A stretch of DNA of 33,066 nucleotides from an uncultured Eubacteriales bacterium. Lineage in GTDB: Bacteria > Bacillota > Clostridia > Christensenellales > Borkfalkiaceae. The notes beneath the pieces were generated by a model. It made no database searches. It was not told the DNA's origin and was given only the letters and a program-made list of their open reading frames with translations. A program made the position numbers and the translations under genes. This document shows, in pieces, positions 31,865 to 33,066 of the stretch. Within the stretch, counting starts at the first letter, position 1. Every line of letters begins with the position of its first letter. The DNA lies in NCBI GenBank assembly GCA_900549005.1, contig URMT01000010.1:1-33066 (forward strand). Direction: 5' to 3'.

Positions 31865-32890
31865 TTAAAGCTGAACAGACACGGAGCAACCACCTTCGCC
31901 GTCTGCCGAAAGAAGGATATCGCCCGCATACTGCGTCATATAAATCTTGCCGTGGGCAATGAGGTCTGTAACCACCGCCGCGGAAGGACAGCCCGAAGCG
32001 TTGTTTTCACCCACGGATATTATTGAAATATCGGGCGACAGCAGGTCTGCAAGTTCGGTGCAGCGGCTGTCTTCGTGCCCGTGCGCCGCAACCTTGTAAG
32101 CCGCGCACGCGGAAAAGTCTATTTTATGCCCCTCGAAAGAAAAGTAGCCGTCGGGGTCGCCAAGCTCCTGCAAGAGCGTGTAAGTCTGCGCAATTTCAGA
32201 AAGGACGGTGCCGCCGACGTCGCTTGCATAGAATATGCCTCTGCCTGCATATTCCATCCACATCACGGCAGAGGCGTTGTTCATTGCCTCCTGCGTCGGG
32301 TCTGAATTCAAATCGCCGTACTCGGAATCGGGACTTGTATGCACCGCGGGAGAAAGGAAGGTAAAATAGAAGTCGCCGCAGTTTACGCCCGCGCCGTATT
32401 CGGATATTACCATCTCTGCGCCGCTGAGTTCGGCCGCCGACACAAAATCGGCAAACTCTTCGGTTATGTATCTGTTGGTGCAGTAAGGATAAAAGATTGT
32501 GCCTACGTCGTACAGATTTATTATTTCGGCAAGGCCGCCACAGTGCTCGCCGTTTACCGAAGTACACACGAGGTAGTCTATGCCGTTCACCCCGAGGGAG
32601 TGAAGAGAAGTGACTATTTTAAGATTGTTTGTATAGGTGCCGTCGCCGCCGTCTATGAGCATAGTCTGCCCGTCGGGAAGAACGGCAACGGCGCAGTCGG
32701 CCTGACCTACGTCGAGAAAGTAGACGGAAAGTTCGCCTTCGGGCGGGCGCTGCGCCCTTACGAGATATGCGGTAAAATACCTGAGCGGATAAAATATGTT
32801 TATTATGAGCAGCGCGCAGATGAGCGCCGCGGCCGCGGCAACGGTGACTGCCGCCGCAATTCTGCCCTTGGAAATTCTGCCCTTTGACAA
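31865..32890 (-). CDS. ComEC/Rec2-like metallo-beta-lactamase-fold protein with degenerate metal site
   Basis: This 341-residue protein has an N-terminal membrane segment (about 12-35) and then a domain like the extracytoplasmic hydrolase domain of ComEC. It contains LSVYFLDVGQADCAVAVLPD and MLIDGG. Where active relatives have the HPHxDHxGGL metal motif, it reads SVNGEHCGGL, so only the last histidine remains. Later landmarks persist: YASDVGG (equivalent of TGD) and KVAAHGHEDS (equivalent of KVxHHGS). It may be an inactive or binding-only descendant. I accept the TTG start because AAGGAG is 7 bp upstream. It is the first gene of the aro operon, 17 bp before aroC. Confidence 0.85.
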   Translation of the reverse strand: MSKGRISKGRIAAAVTVAAAAALICALLIINIFYPLRYFTAYLVRAQRPPEGELSVYFLDVGQADCAVAVLPDGQTMLIDGGDGTYTNNLKIVTSLHSLGVNGIDYLVCTSVNGEHCGGLAEIINLYDVGTIFYPYCTNRYITEEFADFVSAAELSGAEMVISEYGAGVNCGDFYFTFLSPAVHTSPDSEYGDLNSDPTQEAMNNASAVMWMEYAGRGIFYASDVGGTVLSEIAQTYTLLQELGDPDGYFSFEGHKIDFSACAAYKVAAHGHEDSRCTELADLLSPDISIISVGENNASGCPSAAVVTDLIAHGKIYMTQYAGDILLSADGEGGCSVSVQL

Positions 32891-32908
32891 TTTACCGCTC
32901 CTTTTTGA

Positions 32909-32934
32909 GTGCGGCGCAGGTTAAAGCGCCGCAC
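32909..32934 (-). other. Hairpin in the leader of the aro operon
   Basis: GTGCGGCGC and GCGCCGCAC form a perfect 9-bp stem with an 8-nt loop. It lies between the promoter and the ribosome-binding site of the first gene, ending 7 bp before AAGGAG. There is no T-run, so it is not a normal terminator. Confidence 0.55.
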
Positions 32935-32975
32935 ATAAAGCGCATACAGCCGTACAAAAAAATATTCTGAGTTTT

Positions 32976-33004
32976 ATTATACAACCGTGCGGCGCAATTG
33001 TAAA
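32976..33004 (-). promoter_or_regulatory. Sigma-A promoter of the aro operon
   Basis: On the minus strand TTTACA (32999-33004) and a perfect TATAAT (32976-32981) are 17 bp apart. The start would be near 32969. No other promoter is evident before the terminator at 26965-27002, suggesting a 6-kb unit of seven genes. Confidence 0.85.
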
Positions 33005-33023
33005 CAGTTTTTGAGTAAAAATA

Positions 33024-33061
33024 CCAGCCGCAGGCCTTGCGGCCTGCGGCTGGGATTTTTT
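33024..33061. terminator. Bidirectional rho-independent terminator at the right edge
   Basis: CCAGCCGCAGGCC and GGCCTGCGGCTGG form a 13-bp perfect stem with a TTGC loop. T6 follows on the plus strand and TATTTTT on the minus strand. It probably insulates the aro operon from a gene to the right. Confidence 0.88.
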
Positions 33062-33066
33062 GGAGG

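Overview
The window looks like a chromosomal segment of an anaerobic Bacillota (Clostridia-type) bacterium, probably from a gut or similar polysaccharide-rich habitat. The evidence is the dgt - dnaG - rpoD - trmK - Nif3 - zinc-ribbon gene order, a YlbJ/SpoVV-type sporulation membrane protein, an archaeal-type AspRS, near-consensus sigma-A promoters (TTGACA/TATAAT), strong AAGGAG ribosome sites with some GTG and TTG starts, and pectin-degradation genes. Nearly everything is on the minus strand; only ylbJ and aspS read rightward. No tRNA, rRNA, IS element, prophage or CRISPR array was seen.

Layout. 1-234: a sigma-A promoter firing off the left edge into a structured, T-box-like leader. 504-2616: rarA and a patatin-like lipase, divergent from ylbJ. 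9601-3794 (leftward): one unit alr - 5-FCL - unknown membrane protein - rsmD - coaD - DAHP synthase - pheA, with overlapping or closely spaced genes; the DAHP synthase is broken by one frameshift in a homopolymer. 9656-9925: a promoter-to-terminator non-coding RNA that I read as 6S RNA, followed by rightward aspS and its terminator. 11568-11792: a repeat- and hairpin-rich gap. 18017-11793: a lipoprotein with carbohydrate-binding-like domains and a 1266-residue PL9-type pectate lyase. 19736-18123: SGNH esterase plus iron-sulfur-flavoprotein-like reductase. 19745-19889: a second small-RNA or leader candidate. 26827-20005: the dgt/dnaG/rpoD macromolecular-synthesis region. 33004-26965: a complete transcription unit with a degenerate metallo-beta-lactamase protein, aroC, aroB, aroE, aroQ, aroK and a FabG-like reductase.

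How it works together. Two loci share the shikimate pathway: DAHP synthase and prephenate dehydratase lie on the left, and the five steps aroB/Q/E/K/C on the right. EPSP synthase (aroA), chorismate mutase and tyrA are not in the window. The pectate lyase, its lipoprotein neighbour and the SGNH hydrolase (possibly a pectin or xylan deacetylase) suggest extracellular pectin use.

The most useful things to check are: the frameshifted DAHP synthase; the metallo-beta-lactamase protein that has lost most of its HxHxDH metal ligands yet leads the aro operon; the two non-coding RNA candidates; a dispersed 27-bp CATATATG-centred repeat; and the PL9/lipoprotein pair. No feature here is clearly a wholly new system.
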